A stretch of DNA of 44,051 nucleotides from Nocardia aurea (GTDB lineage Bacteria > Actinomycetota > Actinomycetes > Mycobacteriales > Mycobacteriaceae): NCBI RefSeq assembly GCF_003123685.1, contig NZ_QCYJ01000117.1, forward strand, positions 1 through 44,051, in the 5' to 3' direction. Shown here one piece after another: positions 17,179 to 24,938 of the stretch; position 1 is the stretch's first letter, and every line of letters starts with the position of its first letter. The position numbers and the translations under genes are program-made. The notes beneath the pieces were generated by a model that worked only from the letters and a program-made list of their open reading frames with translations, searched no databases and was not told where the DNA came from.

Positions 17179-18798
17179 TCAGAAGATGAGCAGGTCGAGA
17201 TCGGCGCCGACGTCGGTGGCCAGATCCTTGATCGCCGCGGCGACGCGGCCCAAGCGCTGCCAGGCCTTGACCACCGAGTCCTCCTCGTCGGATCCGTCGC
17301 CGATGGTGATCTGCCAGACCGCCGGTGTCTCGCGGTCGTCGGTGAAGGTCAGTTCGGTGACGTAGTCGGTGAAGATGAGCTGGTCCATGGCGAAGCCGAT
17401 CTGGTCACCGAGACCGAAATCGCGGCCGAGCAGATACGGTGCGTTGTCCTCGACGGTCACGCGGTGGCTGGTGTAGCCGCGGGTCAGGTGCAGACCTTGA
17501 CGAGCGGCGACGAATCCGTCGAGTGTGAAGGCCTTGTCGCTGCCGGTGACATAGAGCTCCCGGAAGGCGTACGGGCCGCTGCGTTCGACACGCCCTATGT
17601 CCCGGTACACGTTCCAGGCCAGGAATACGTCGTTGAGCTGGCCCCTATACAGCCAACCCAGCCCGATCAGCGACAACAGTCCCTTGATCGCGAGTTCGAT
17701 GCCCGCGTTCACCCAGCCGGGCGAACGACCGCCGATGATGACGTCGGTGGCCGTCGGTTTGTGCAGGGCGACCTCCGAGCGGCCGATCCCGGAATACTCC
17801 CCTTCGAAATACCACACCCACGGGAAGTTCTGGACGGTGCCGAATCTGCCGGACTGTCCGTAGACGGCCTCGTATTCGGTGGTCGATTCGAGGTTCGGAT
17901 AACGGCGCGGGGTGGTGCCGTCGTCGAGGAATTCCTCGAACCAGGAAATGATGCCGTCCAGCAGGGTACCAGTCGGGCCCGTCACACCGGATTTGTCGAC
18001 TGTCTCCAGCACGACCGTCGGTCGTTCCAGGTAGAACCACTCCGGTGCGGGTTGCTCGTCCTCCTCGGGCAGAAAGAATCGGGCCGTGAGCATGACGCCG
18101 GAATCCTCGAGCATCGGCAGGAACAGTTTGTCGGCCATGTCGAAGCGAGCCGACGCCGCGCTCCAGCGGCTGGTGTCGGTATTGGGGTCGACCGGGACCA
18201 CCGCGATCGGGAACAGCGGGTTACCCGCCCCGGCCCAATCGGGGTTCTCGATGGTTCCCGCGGGCGCCCACCCCGGGGCCTGCAACCTCATGAGGTTCGC
18301 GGTCAGATAGGTGGTGACCAGGGTGCGGACCGGACCGAACTGGATCATGTGCCGGGGAAACTGCGCCAAGATCGGGGCGAAGGGCGCCGCCCAGCAGCAG
18401 ATCGTCGAGATGTGGTTCCACGCGTGGATCGCCTCGATGTCGACGGTCTCCACACCGTTGTCGTCGCGAACCAGCGAGGCCTTGGTGATGTAGCCGTCCC
18501 AGCGGAAACCTTTGGTGTTCACGGTGATCGGGATGGTGGCGTCCGCGCCGTCCTCGTTGTTGAACAGGTGATCGAAATGCACCATGTCGCGGGGGCAGAT
18601 CATTTTCAGTCCGCCCGCCGCGTTGCGGGGATAGGTGAACTCGAGTGACAGGTAGCTGTGTTCCTCGCCCACCTCGCGCATGAATTTGTCCCAGTACCGC
18701 ACCAGCACATCGGCATTGCGGGCCTGGGCCTGTTCGATCCGATATGCCTGGTCCATGCGGCGGGACTCCGCGTGCGGATCCCAGGTCGTCTCGCTCAT
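17179..18798 (-). CDS. Minor tail protein, siphovirus Gp37-like
   Basis: A 539-aa protein (MSETTWDPHAESRRMDQAYR...). The start is fixed by TGATG overlap with the preceding minor tail gene; the open frame to 18939 is an extension into that gene. LVRYWDKFMREVGEEHSYLSLEF, LKMICPRDMVHFDHLF, WDGYITKASLVRDDNGVETVDIEA and LGRDFGLGDQIGFAMD are typical of actinophage minor tail proteins of the ReqiPepy6 Gp37-like type, which form the tail tip hub/baseplate. Its position between the distal tail-like protein and the fibres fits. The family assignment is from memory of motif style. Confidence 0.75.
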   Translation of the reverse strand: MSETTWDPHAESRRMDQAYRIEQAQARNADVLVRYWDKFMREVGEEHSYLSLEFTYPRNAAGGLKMICPRDMVHFDHLFNNEDGADATIPITVNTKGFRWDGYITKASLVRDDNGVETVDIEAIHAWNHISTICCWAAPFAPILAQFPRHMIQFGPVRTLVTTYLTANLMRLQAPGWAPAGTIENPDWAGAGNPLFPIAVVPVDPNTDTSRWSAASARFDMADKLFLPMLEDSGVMLTARFFLPEEDEQPAPEWFYLERPTVVLETVDKSGVTGPTGTLLDGIISWFEEFLDDGTTPRRYPNLESTTEYEAVYGQSGRFGTVQNFPWVWYFEGEYSGIGRSEVALHKPTATDVIIGGRSPGWVNAGIELAIKGLLSLIGLGWLYRGQLNDVFLAWNVYRDIGRVERSGPYAFRELYVTGSDKAFTLDGFVAARQGLHLTRGYTSHRVTVEDNAPYLLGRDFGLGDQIGFAMDQLIFTDYVTELTFTDDRETPAVWQITIGDGSDEEDSVVKAWQRLGRVAAAIKDLATDVGADLDLLIF

Positions 18799-19691
18799 CA
18801 GAACGGCCTCGACGATCGAGGAGTGCTCGACACGATGAGACTGGACTCGGTGGTCCCGCCCTGGACCGTCACGGTGATGTCGGTGGAACTCCACGCCGGA
18901 AGCGATGCCATCCAGTGGCGACCGGCCAACTGTGCCCACACATTGCGGCCCGATGGGTTACCCGCGCTGTACACGCGGGCGGTGCGGTGACGAGGATGGG
19001 TGTCGATGCGCAGGGTCTCCCCCGCCTGCAGGACCGGTGTCTGCACCAAACGTGGCGTATCACCTCCGACGGGGTCCAGGATCGACCATCGTCCGGGACC
19101 GTTCATGGTGTAGCGCGGCCACGCCGGTTGATCGGCGGCGTTGCGGGCGCGTACCACGCCTTCACCTATACCAGCGGTGTCGGTCCACACCGAGGTCTCC
19201 TCGAAGTGGTGTTCGAGCGGGTCCATGGCAGTGGCCGACATCTTGTAGGCCGCGAAGGCATTGCGCGCCGGATCAATCTCGCCGATCGGTTCGGGAGCGG
19301 CGTCGAGTTGCGCCTGCTGGAAACGCCAGCCCTGATGGCGGGTGAAGTAGCCGATGGTGACCGGCTTGTCGGTGGACCAGCCGCGGAACCAGGCGTCGTG
19401 CACGGCGAGGAAGTCCCGCACGGGTCCGATGGCGGCGTTCTTCCCTACGGCCGAGATCAGGATCAGGAAGTCCCATTCCTTTTTCGCCCGCACCGACCGC
19501 TGGAAGGTGGCACCGTCCTGTCGCGCGCCTTCGGACACCAGCAACTGCACCGGTGCGAACATGAAACCGGCCTGCTTGGACAGCCGTACGCCTTCATGTC
19601 CGGCGTTGGCACCCGACAGGTGCCACACTCGTCCGTTCACATCCCACACGACCACTTTCGTGTCGTGCACATTCAGTAGTGGGTGGGTCAT
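18798..19691 (-). CDS. Minor tail / distal tail protein
   Basis: A 297-aa protein starting MTHPLLNVHDTKVVVWDVNG. It directly follows the tape measure gene (ATGA overlap) and precedes the Gp37-like gene (TGATG), the usual place of the distal tail protein. Features include WHLSGANAGHEGVRLSKQAG, a variable KPVTIGYFTRHQGWRFQQAQLD region and LRIDTHPRHRTARVYSAG, common near the end of actinophage Dit-like proteins. It would form the ring connecting tail tube and tip. Confidence 0.78.
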   Translation of the reverse strand: MTHPLLNVHDTKVVVWDVNGRVWHLSGANAGHEGVRLSKQAGFMFAPVQLLVSEGARQDGATFQRSVRAKKEWDFLILISAVGKNAAIGPVRDFLAVHDAWFRGWSTDKPVTIGYFTRHQGWRFQQAQLDAAPEPIGEIDPARNAFAAYKMSATAMDPLEHHFEETSVWTDTAGIGEGVVRARNAADQPAWPRYTMNGPGRWSILDPVGGDTPRLVQTPVLQAGETLRIDTHPRHRTARVYSAGNPSGRNVWAQLAGRHWMASLPAWSSTDITVTVQGGTTESSLIVSSTPRSSRPF

Positions 19692-22042
19692 CGACCGAGC
19701 CCTCCTCCGCGTTGCTGCGCCAGTGTCCGGCGCCGATTGACCCGTTCGACCGCCATGGCGGCGCTCTTGGGGTCCATACCGTTGAAGTTGAAGATGTCTT
19801 GGCGGGGCGTGTAGCCGCCCGGCCCTTCGGCGAGATCGGTAAGGCCGAAGCCGGTGCCGATCACCTCTTTCGCCGTCTGAGCGGCGTACTCGATCGGTTC
19901 GGTGACCAGACCCGACAACATCGAACCGGCCATCGAGCCGATCGCTCCGCCGATCGCCGGGGCCAGCGGAGCCAACGGCCCCAGGAACCCTGCCAGTGCG
20001 GTACCGGCCGCAGTACCGAGCATGCTGCCTGCCGTGGATGCTGCGCCGCTGATCGCTCCGGTCAGCCCGCCGACCAGGCCGTGCTGCTGTGCGCCTTGTA
20101 CCGCGCCCATGACCGCGGCGAAACCGATCTGGTCTCCGGCCGAAGGCGGGCGCGTCATCGCGTTCTGTGCGTCGGGCCGGAATTCGATGCCGAGTAGGTT
20201 GCCGATGCCCGCCGCCAGGGTCGGTGACCACTGTCCATTGGGGTCGAGCGCGGCGGCGGCGCCACCGAGCAGATCACCGATGTCGCGGCCCTGATCGACG
20301 CCGAAACCGAGGTCGGCGCCGAGCTGGGCTCCGGCCACTTGGGCGAAGTCGGCCACGCTCCCGTTGAATGGGTCGTAGAGCCGCTGCGTGTCCACCAGCG
20401 ACCCGGCCCGGGGCACGGCGTCACCCAACGTCTTGGGAGCGTCCTGGCGCAGCGCCGACATCAGCGACTGCACCGTGCCGCCCTCGCGCACATAGCGCGC
20501 CGGAGCCACCCGGCCCGGCGAAATGTACTGCACGGGAATGCCGTCCGCGCCCACGACGAGATCGCCGGGAACCGGCATCTGGCCGCGAGAGGAAACGCTG
20601 GGCACACTCGAGGCGGACGACCCACTTGTCGTACCTATGGCGGACGGAATGATCGCCCCTGCTTCGGGTGCGACCGCTCCCGAGTCGACCGCCGGTGTGC
20701 CGCTGGCGGAATCGGTGGCCGCGTTGCCGGATGTGGTGCCGGTCATCGTCATCGACGCACGCAGACTGCCGCCGAATTTCGAGCCGATCATCGCGCCGAG
20801 TTGCGCGCCGATCTCGGGTGCGAGCGCACCCGACGGACCGAGCGCGGGCCCGAGCGCCGAACCGAGCGCCGCGCCGACCTTGCCGCCGGCGTCGGTGGCG
20901 ACACTTTCGATGCCCTGGCCGAGCGCTTCGGCGAGCCGGGCCATCTGATCGACACCGTCGGTGTCGGTTCCCGCCGCAGTGCCCGACAGCAAGCTACCCA
21001 GTCCGGGAAGCAATCCGACGGCAGGAAACGCCGCCGGACCTTCCGGGGTGAAACCGAGCCACGCCGACAGCGGATTCGGTGCCCTTCCGGACAGCGGGCG
21101 TTGAACAGTCTGTGACGGATCGGACGCACCCGAAGGTGCGACGAACGAACTGCCCACCACACCGCCGGGACCGAACAGGGGCGCGATCGCCGCACCCAGC
21201 ATCGATCCGGCCCGCCCGCCTGCGTTCAGCGCGCTATCGGCGATAGCACCGAAAGCATCGCCGACCAGGCCGAACAGCCCGAAATCCGCGCCGCTCACCC
21301 GATCAGGGACGACCGGTCTGGCGAGATTGCTCGCGATCAGGTCACGCCACATGCTGTTGTGCGGCGACGTGTCGACCAAACCGCCTGAGGCGTAGCCCGG
21401 CAGCCGTCCGGCGTTGATCGCCTCGAGCAACGGCAACGCCTGAGAGGTAGCGGCAGCGTTGACAACGTATTCGCCATCGGACAGCCGTGCCAGGATCGAG
21501 TCGTCACGCGGCCCGCCGGGGCCCGAAACCAGACCACCGCCCGCGCGGCGCAGCGGTGTGCGATTCGCGGTATCGGCGTCGGTGAGCGAGTCGTCGTGCT
21601 CGCCGCCCACCTGTCCGGGGAGGAACGGCTGATGGAAAGTGGTGCGTGCGGTCATCCGCAGCAGCCGGGTGCTCGTGCGCGACTGTTCGCCTCGGTCAGA
21701 GCCTGGGCCGACCCAGTCGGCGAAGATCTTCGGCATCACACCGAGAACACCCTGGAACACTCGTGCCAGGGCGGCCTCGCGCACCGGTGTACCGCTCACG
21801 GCACCGGGGTGCTCCCCTGTGTCGATGAACAGCGGATCTTCGTCAGGGAAGGTGATGGTGGAGGTTCCCGGGGCCTGCCCACCTTTCCAGATCGCACCAC
21901 TGGGCAGCGTGATCTTCTTGCCCGGGGGCAAGGCGCCTGCGGTGGTCATAGCGAGGATGTCGGGCATCCCCATCACCCGAGCCGGTCGCTGGTCCGGCCG
22001 TGATGCGCCGGGACCGCGCGGTTTCCGCGCCACGGAGCTCAT
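19688..22042 (-). CDS. Tape-measure-like tail protein
   Basis: A 784-aa protein. The start at 22042 is preceded by GAGGAG at six bases; the ATG at 22063 lacks a site. Residues ~165-225 carry the actinophage tape-measure signature (RAGGGLVSGPGGPRDDSILARLSDGEYVVNAAAT split over two lines, then GYASGGLVDTSPHNSMWRDL). The remainder is long Gly/Ala-rich hydrophobic segments (VGAALGSALGPALG, GAQLGAMIGSKFGG, AIGGAIGSMAGSMLSGLV). A long N-terminal coiled coil and a lytic transglycosylase domain, common in full phage tape measures, are not evident. It follows the chaperone pair, as expected. By length a tail near 100 nm or shorter would be predicted. Confidence 0.72.
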   Translation of the reverse strand: MSSVARKPRGPGASRPDQRPARVMGMPDILAMTTAGALPPGKKITLPSGAIWKGGQAPGTSTITFPDEDPLFIDTGEHPGAVSGTPVREAALARVFQGVLGVMPKIFADWVGPGSDRGEQSRTSTRLLRMTARTTFHQPFLPGQVGGEHDDSLTDADTANRTPLRRAGGGLVSGPGGPRDDSILARLSDGEYVVNAAATSQALPLLEAINAGRLPGYASGGLVDTSPHNSMWRDLIASNLARPVVPDRVSGADFGLFGLVGDAFGAIADSALNAGGRAGSMLGAAIAPLFGPGGVVGSSFVAPSGASDPSQTVQRPLSGRAPNPLSAWLGFTPEGPAAFPAVGLLPGLGSLLSGTAAGTDTDGVDQMARLAEALGQGIESVATDAGGKVGAALGSALGPALGPSGALAPEIGAQLGAMIGSKFGGSLRASMTMTGTTSGNAATDSASGTPAVDSGAVAPEAGAIIPSAIGTTSGSSASSVPSVSSRGQMPVPGDLVVGADGIPVQYISPGRVAPARYVREGGTVQSLMSALRQDAPKTLGDAVPRAGSLVDTQRLYDPFNGSVADFAQVAGAQLGADLGFGVDQGRDIGDLLGGAAAALDPNGQWSPTLAAGIGNLLGIEFRPDAQNAMTRPPSAGDQIGFAAVMGAVQGAQQHGLVGGLTGAISGAASTAGSMLGTAAGTALAGFLGPLAPLAPAIGGAIGSMAGSMLSGLVTEPIEYAAQTAKEVIGTGFGLTDLAEGPGGYTPRQDIFNFNGMDPKSAAMAVERVNRRRTLAQQRGGGLGR

Positions 22043-22095
22043 CTGTGTCTCCTCAATTGACATCTACTTTCTCGGCCGCCCGGACTCGTTGTCGG

Positions 22096-22784
22096 CTATG
22101 TGCCCCAGTCCAGGAAGGTGTTCATCTGGTCGACACCGGTCGCGGTGCCGATATGTTCACGGTCGGACTTCACGCCGGGCCGTGTGATCGGCTGTGGACG
22201 GTTTCGGCCCTGCTGGGCATCTGGAGTTTTGGACCACACCAGCCAGCGCAGTGATTCGGTGATATCGGCAAGCAGGTGGTGGCTCAGTTGCCAGCGGCTG
22301 TTGTCGGGATCCATCGAACGCAACAGAGCCGAATCAGTGGGCAACCATCGGACGACGGCTTTGAGATCGCGCCAGCCGAACACCTCGGTGCCGAGTTGGC
22401 GCAGCCGCAGGCCCAGGACTATCAGATCGAATTCGATTGCCTCGCCATGCTCTTCCAGGAGAGCATCGAGGCCTAGGATTCCCCCAGGTTGACTCCCGAA
22501 TGGGTGCGCCAGGCCTCGAGCAGTGCGTGGTAGGCGTCGGGTTCCATATCGTCGAGGACGGCCAGCGACTCGGGTGCCAGCACCAATTCGAGCAGCGTGT
22601 ACATCGCGTCCACATCGCCCAGGCGACGGATGCGACGGATCAGACCCGGCTTGAGATACGACAGCGACGGCAGACGTACTTCGATACCGTCCACGTCGTA
22701 GACGAATTCGTCGCGCACGGTGATCGGCTGGTTGAGGGTGAGGGGGGCTTTCGGAGAAGTCATCGGTTTCGCAGACCCTTTCAT
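22096..22784 (-). CDS. Tail assembly chaperone GT fusion (-1 frameshift product)
   Basis: A 229-aa product. Translation begins with the G-type protein and slips -1 at GGGGGAA (22485-22479) just before its stop. It continues in the overlapping frame as ILGLDALLEEHGEAIEFDLIVLGLRLRQLG, then FGWRDLKAVVRWLPTDSALLR and on to NTFLDWGT. The T part has no credible start of its own (its first ATG lies well inside a conserved-looking helix), which supports frameshifting. This G/GT organisation between major tail protein and tape measure is a hallmark of long-tailed phages; the fusion recruits the tail tube protein to the tape measure during assembly. Confidence 0.85.
22473..22784 (-). CDS. Tail assembly chaperone (G-type)
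   Basis: A 103-aa protein, 0-frame product. PITVRDEFVYDVDGIEVRLPSL, LKPGLIRRIRRLGDVDAMYTLLELV and DDMEPDAYHALLEAW follow the actinophage chaperone pattern (beta N-terminus, then helices). The start may be ATG 22784 or ATG 22763; neither has a strong ribosome binding site. It ends at TAG 22475-22473, only a few codons after the slippery run. It is placed between the major tail tube gene and the tape measure gene. Confidence 0.85.
   Translation of the reverse strand: MKGSAKPMTSPKAPLTLNQPITVRDEFVYDVDGIEVRLPSLSYLKPGLIRRIRRLGDVDAMYTLLELVLAPESLAVLDDMEPDAYHALLEAWRTHSGVNLGES
22479..22485 (-). promoter_or_regulatory. Programmed -1 ribosomal frameshift site
   Basis: The 0-frame codons CTG GGG GAA TCC TAG contain GGGGGAA. 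A one-base backward slip on the G run joins the G frame to the long T frame (next codons GGA ATC CTA GGC). The run is three codons from the 0-frame stop. Confidence 0.78.
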
Positions 22785-22822
22785 GACATGTGTGTGCGCA
22801 GGCTCGATAGAAGAAGAGAGGG

Positions 22823-22875
22823 CCCAGCGGCGGCAGGCGGGCCTGCGCATAGGTGTGTTACCTGCCGCCACTGGG
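22823..22875 (-). terminator. Hairpin between tail tube gene and chaperone genes
   Basis: Arms CCCAGCGGCGGCAGG (22823-22837) and CCTGCCGCCACTGGG (22861-22875) pair at 14 of 15 positions, and on the minus strand a pyrimidine-rich stretch follows. It begins eight bases after the tail tube stop. Partial termination here would allow much more tail tube protein than tape measure, as virion stoichiometry needs. Confidence 0.65.
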
Positions 22876-22882
22876 GGCTTTA

Positions 22883-23470
22883 TCAGGCGGAGAAAACGCC
22901 GTCGTCGAGGTAGCGGTACGCCTTGACGCCCGCGTCGTCCTTGAACGCCTCGACGGTGATGGTGAAGCCGGTCAGTTCGTTGGACACGAACTTCTTCTCG
23001 GTGACCGACGCGATCTGCGCGTTCGGCAGCACGATCCGCAGCTTCTTGGTGTCGTTCTTCATGTCGAAGATCCACGAACGACGCGGCAGAACCACACCGG
23101 TCTCCTTGACCGACAACAGGGTGCCGGTGGAGGCGGTGGCCGCGGTCGCGACGACGTTGTCCGGGTGGAACACCTCGTTCAGCACGTCCTCGTCCCACAC
23201 CGCGTACAGAGTGAGACCGAACGCGACCGAGTGCTCGGTCTGCAGCTTGGCGATGATGTCGGCGTTCCAGTCCTTGATCGTCTCGACGCGACGCTCACCC
23301 TTGGACTCGATACCGTCCTCGGAGACATAGCCCAGAGCCTTGAAGGCCGCGGTCGGCGCGCCCGAGGCGGTGGTCGGCAGAACGGTGCCGAGGGGAGCCA
23401 CGAGAACACCGCCGGTGACGGCGATGTTCGGGGTTCCGGCACCGATGAACTTGCTGGAAGGCAGAGCCAT
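22883..23470 (-). CDS. Major tail tube protein
   Basis: A 195-aa protein with AAGGGAG nine bases before the ATG. It starts MALPSSKFIGAGTPNIAVTG and has GGVLVAPLGTVLPTTAS, FKALGYVSEDGIE, NADIIAKLQTEHSVAFGLTLY, VLPRRSWIFDMKND and NELTGFTITVEAFKDDAG. This is the usual composition of actinophage major tail subunits, whose rings stack into the tail tube. Its length fits a bare tube domain without an added Ig-like domain. It lies downstream of the tail terminator-like gene. Two copies of GATCCCAAGGG, 23 bp apart, precede it; the second holds the ribosome binding site. Confidence 0.88.
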   Translation of the reverse strand: MALPSSKFIGAGTPNIAVTGGVLVAPLGTVLPTTASGAPTAAFKALGYVSEDGIESKGERRVETIKDWNADIIAKLQTEHSVAFGLTLYAVWDEDVLNEVFHPDNVVATAATASTGTLLSVKETGVVLPRRSWIFDMKNDTKKLRIVLPNAQIASVTEKKFVSNELTGFTITVEAFKDDAGVKAYRYLDDGVFSA

Positions 23471-23599
23471 GTTGTTATCTCCCTTGGGATCAGTTGCGCA
23501 GGCCCCTTGGGATCGATGTATTTAGTTGTCATTCCCGATGATTGGGGAATCAGGCGGAGACTGCGCCCCGCACGTTCATGAGGCCGGGTTCCCGGCAGG

Positions 23600-24034
23600 T
23601 CATGCGAGGACTTCGCCTCGCACGATCAAATCGGCGATCAGTACCTGTCGTGGTGCGTCGGTCGCCGGGTCGGTGTCGTTCTCGATACCGACATCCTCGA
23701 TGTAGTCGCACCACACATCGCCGAGATAGCCCGGCGCCGCCGCGGTGAGAACAGCACGGACCAGGCCGACCAATTCGGCCGCGCCGCCGGCGTCGTCGGT
23801 GCATTCGATGACCACGCGAGGCCGGTCGAGGATCAGATGCGCGCCGCGGCGGCCCTCACGATCCTCGACGTCGAGGCGGCGTTTGCGGTCGTTACGAACC
23901 ACACGCACCATGCGCACGGGGCGCGGGCTCGGCACCTGGGTGAGGACCTCGGCGGTATCCGAGGCCGCGGTGAGTTGGGTGGTCAGGTAGTCGACCAAGG
24001 TCTGTTCGATATCAGGGAACACGATGCGTTCCAT
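23600..24034 (-). CDS. Tail terminator-like protein
   Basis: A 144-aa protein (MERIVFPDIEQTLVDYLTTQL...). FPDIEQTLVDYL at the N-terminus, then VRMVRVVRNDRKRRLDVEDREG, PRVVIECTDDAGGAAELVGLVR and a C-terminal DAPRQVLIADLIVRGE strand fit the small alpha/beta tail terminator family placed just before the major tail gene in siphophages. It would cap the finished tube and, in a phage, join it to the head. The shorter ATG start is used since the longer frame overlaps the upstream gene. The 130 bp up to the tail tube gene hold no gene. Confidence 0.7.
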   Translation of the reverse strand: MERIVFPDIEQTLVDYLTTQLTAASDTAEVLTQVPSPRPVRMVRVVRNDRKRRLDVEDREGRRGAHLILDRPRVVIECTDDAGGAAELVGLVRAVLTAAAPGYLGDVWCDYIEDVGIENDTDPATDAPRQVLIADLIVRGEVLA

Positions 24035-24053
24035 CGCGTACCGCCTTTCCTGG

Positions 24054-24656
24054 CTAGTGCGCCTTGCGCGCCTGCTCGATCCGCTCTCGCAGCTGATCCA
24101 CCAGGCCCGCGTAGGCCTCGGTCTTCGTCGCGGCCTGGAAAACGAGCCCACGAGGGTGGACGGCGCACCACACGCCGTCCTCGGTCTGAGTGACGGTGAT
24201 GTCGTCGATGTCGTAGAAGGCATCCGGATCCGGATCGGGCCATCGCCCGTCGGCGTCTTTGCGGATATGCAAACCGGTGTCGAACGCTCCCGGCTGCCCT
24301 GCGGGAGTGGGCACCCACCGGATGTCCTCCAACTCCGCATGTACTCGAACCCCGCGCTGGACAAGGTATTCCGCGACGCGCGTCGCCTGCTTGATCCCGG
24401 TCACCGTCGGCTGTGCCGTCGCTCCCGCTCCCCGCTGCCGCGCGGGCAGATGGATGACCGACAACTCCTCGGCCAGCGACTTCACCTGCGGATCGAGCTC
24501 CTCTTCTACCGGCTCCGGGAGCTTGCCCGACAGCACGTGCTCCATGAACGCCAGGAACTCCGGGGTCACCAGCTGCCCCTCATCGGTCTTCGCATAGGGC
24601 GGTGGTTGCGCTGCCGCACCGAACTCGACCGAGTCGATCAGCCTCCCCTCAGACAT
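24054..24656 (-). CDS. Tail-module protein of unknown function
   Basis: A 200-aa protein (MSEGRLIDSVEFGAAAQPP...), first gene of the tail module. It shows a charged linker (KLPEPVEEELDPQVKSLAEEL), then TVTGIKQATRVAEYLVQRGVRVHAELEDIRW, and FYDIDDITVTQTEDGVWCAVHPRG, ending in a helical EAYAGLVDQLRERIEQARKAH. I do not recognise the family. In a normal phage a head-tail connector would be expected here; the sequence gives no clear sign of a connector fold. A 14-codon leader overlaps its start. Confidence 0.6.
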   Translation of the reverse strand: MSEGRLIDSVEFGAAAQPPPYAKTDEGQLVTPEFLAFMEHVLSGKLPEPVEEELDPQVKSLAEELSVIHLPARQRGAGATAQPTVTGIKQATRVAEYLVQRGVRVHAELEDIRWVPTPAGQPGAFDTGLHIRKDADGRWPDPDPDAFYDIDDITVTQTEDGVWCAVHPRGLVFQAATKTEAYAGLVDQLRERIEQARKAH

Positions 24657-24693
24657 GAATCGTCAGAGCTCCTGACAGCTTTGCTCGTTCCAT
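24649..24693 (-). CDS. Short leader peptide upstream of the tail module
   Basis: A 14-codon frame MERAKLSGALTIHV has a good CAGGAG seven bases before its ATG, whereas the downstream gene has no Shine-Dalgarno of its own. Its TGA (24651-24649) overlaps the ATG of the 200-aa gene at 24656 by eight bases, so it probably feeds ribosomes to that gene. The 250 bp upstream to 24938 hold no other gene. Confidence 0.5.
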   Translation of the reverse strand: MERAKLSGALTIHV

Positions 24694-24938
24694 CGTTTTT
24701 CTCCTGTTGCAATATGGTTCGGTGGGCTTGTTGGTCACGTCCGGCGACGACGGGTCCATCGGTGAGTTAAGTAATCCGCCGCATCCTGCGGGCAGAACGC
24801 GGCGCTGATGAACGCGGTCCCGATGTCACAGCCGGGAGAGTTTGTCACGCTCGATGTGAGCGGATCGCGCCGTGCGGGCCTGTTCGGGACAGGCGTCTCG
24901 CCGGTGGCCGACTACTGTTGCTCGACGGATAGGCCGAG

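Noticed and set aside
17125..18648. Long plus-strand open frame (507 codons) opposite the Gp37-like gene
   Set aside because: Antisense shadow with low-complexity Arg/Gly/Asp composition and no domain.
23179..23532. 117-codon frame starting MTTKYIDPKG before the tail tube gene
   Set aside because: It overlaps the tail tube gene in another frame and becomes Arg/Ser-rich shadow sequence.
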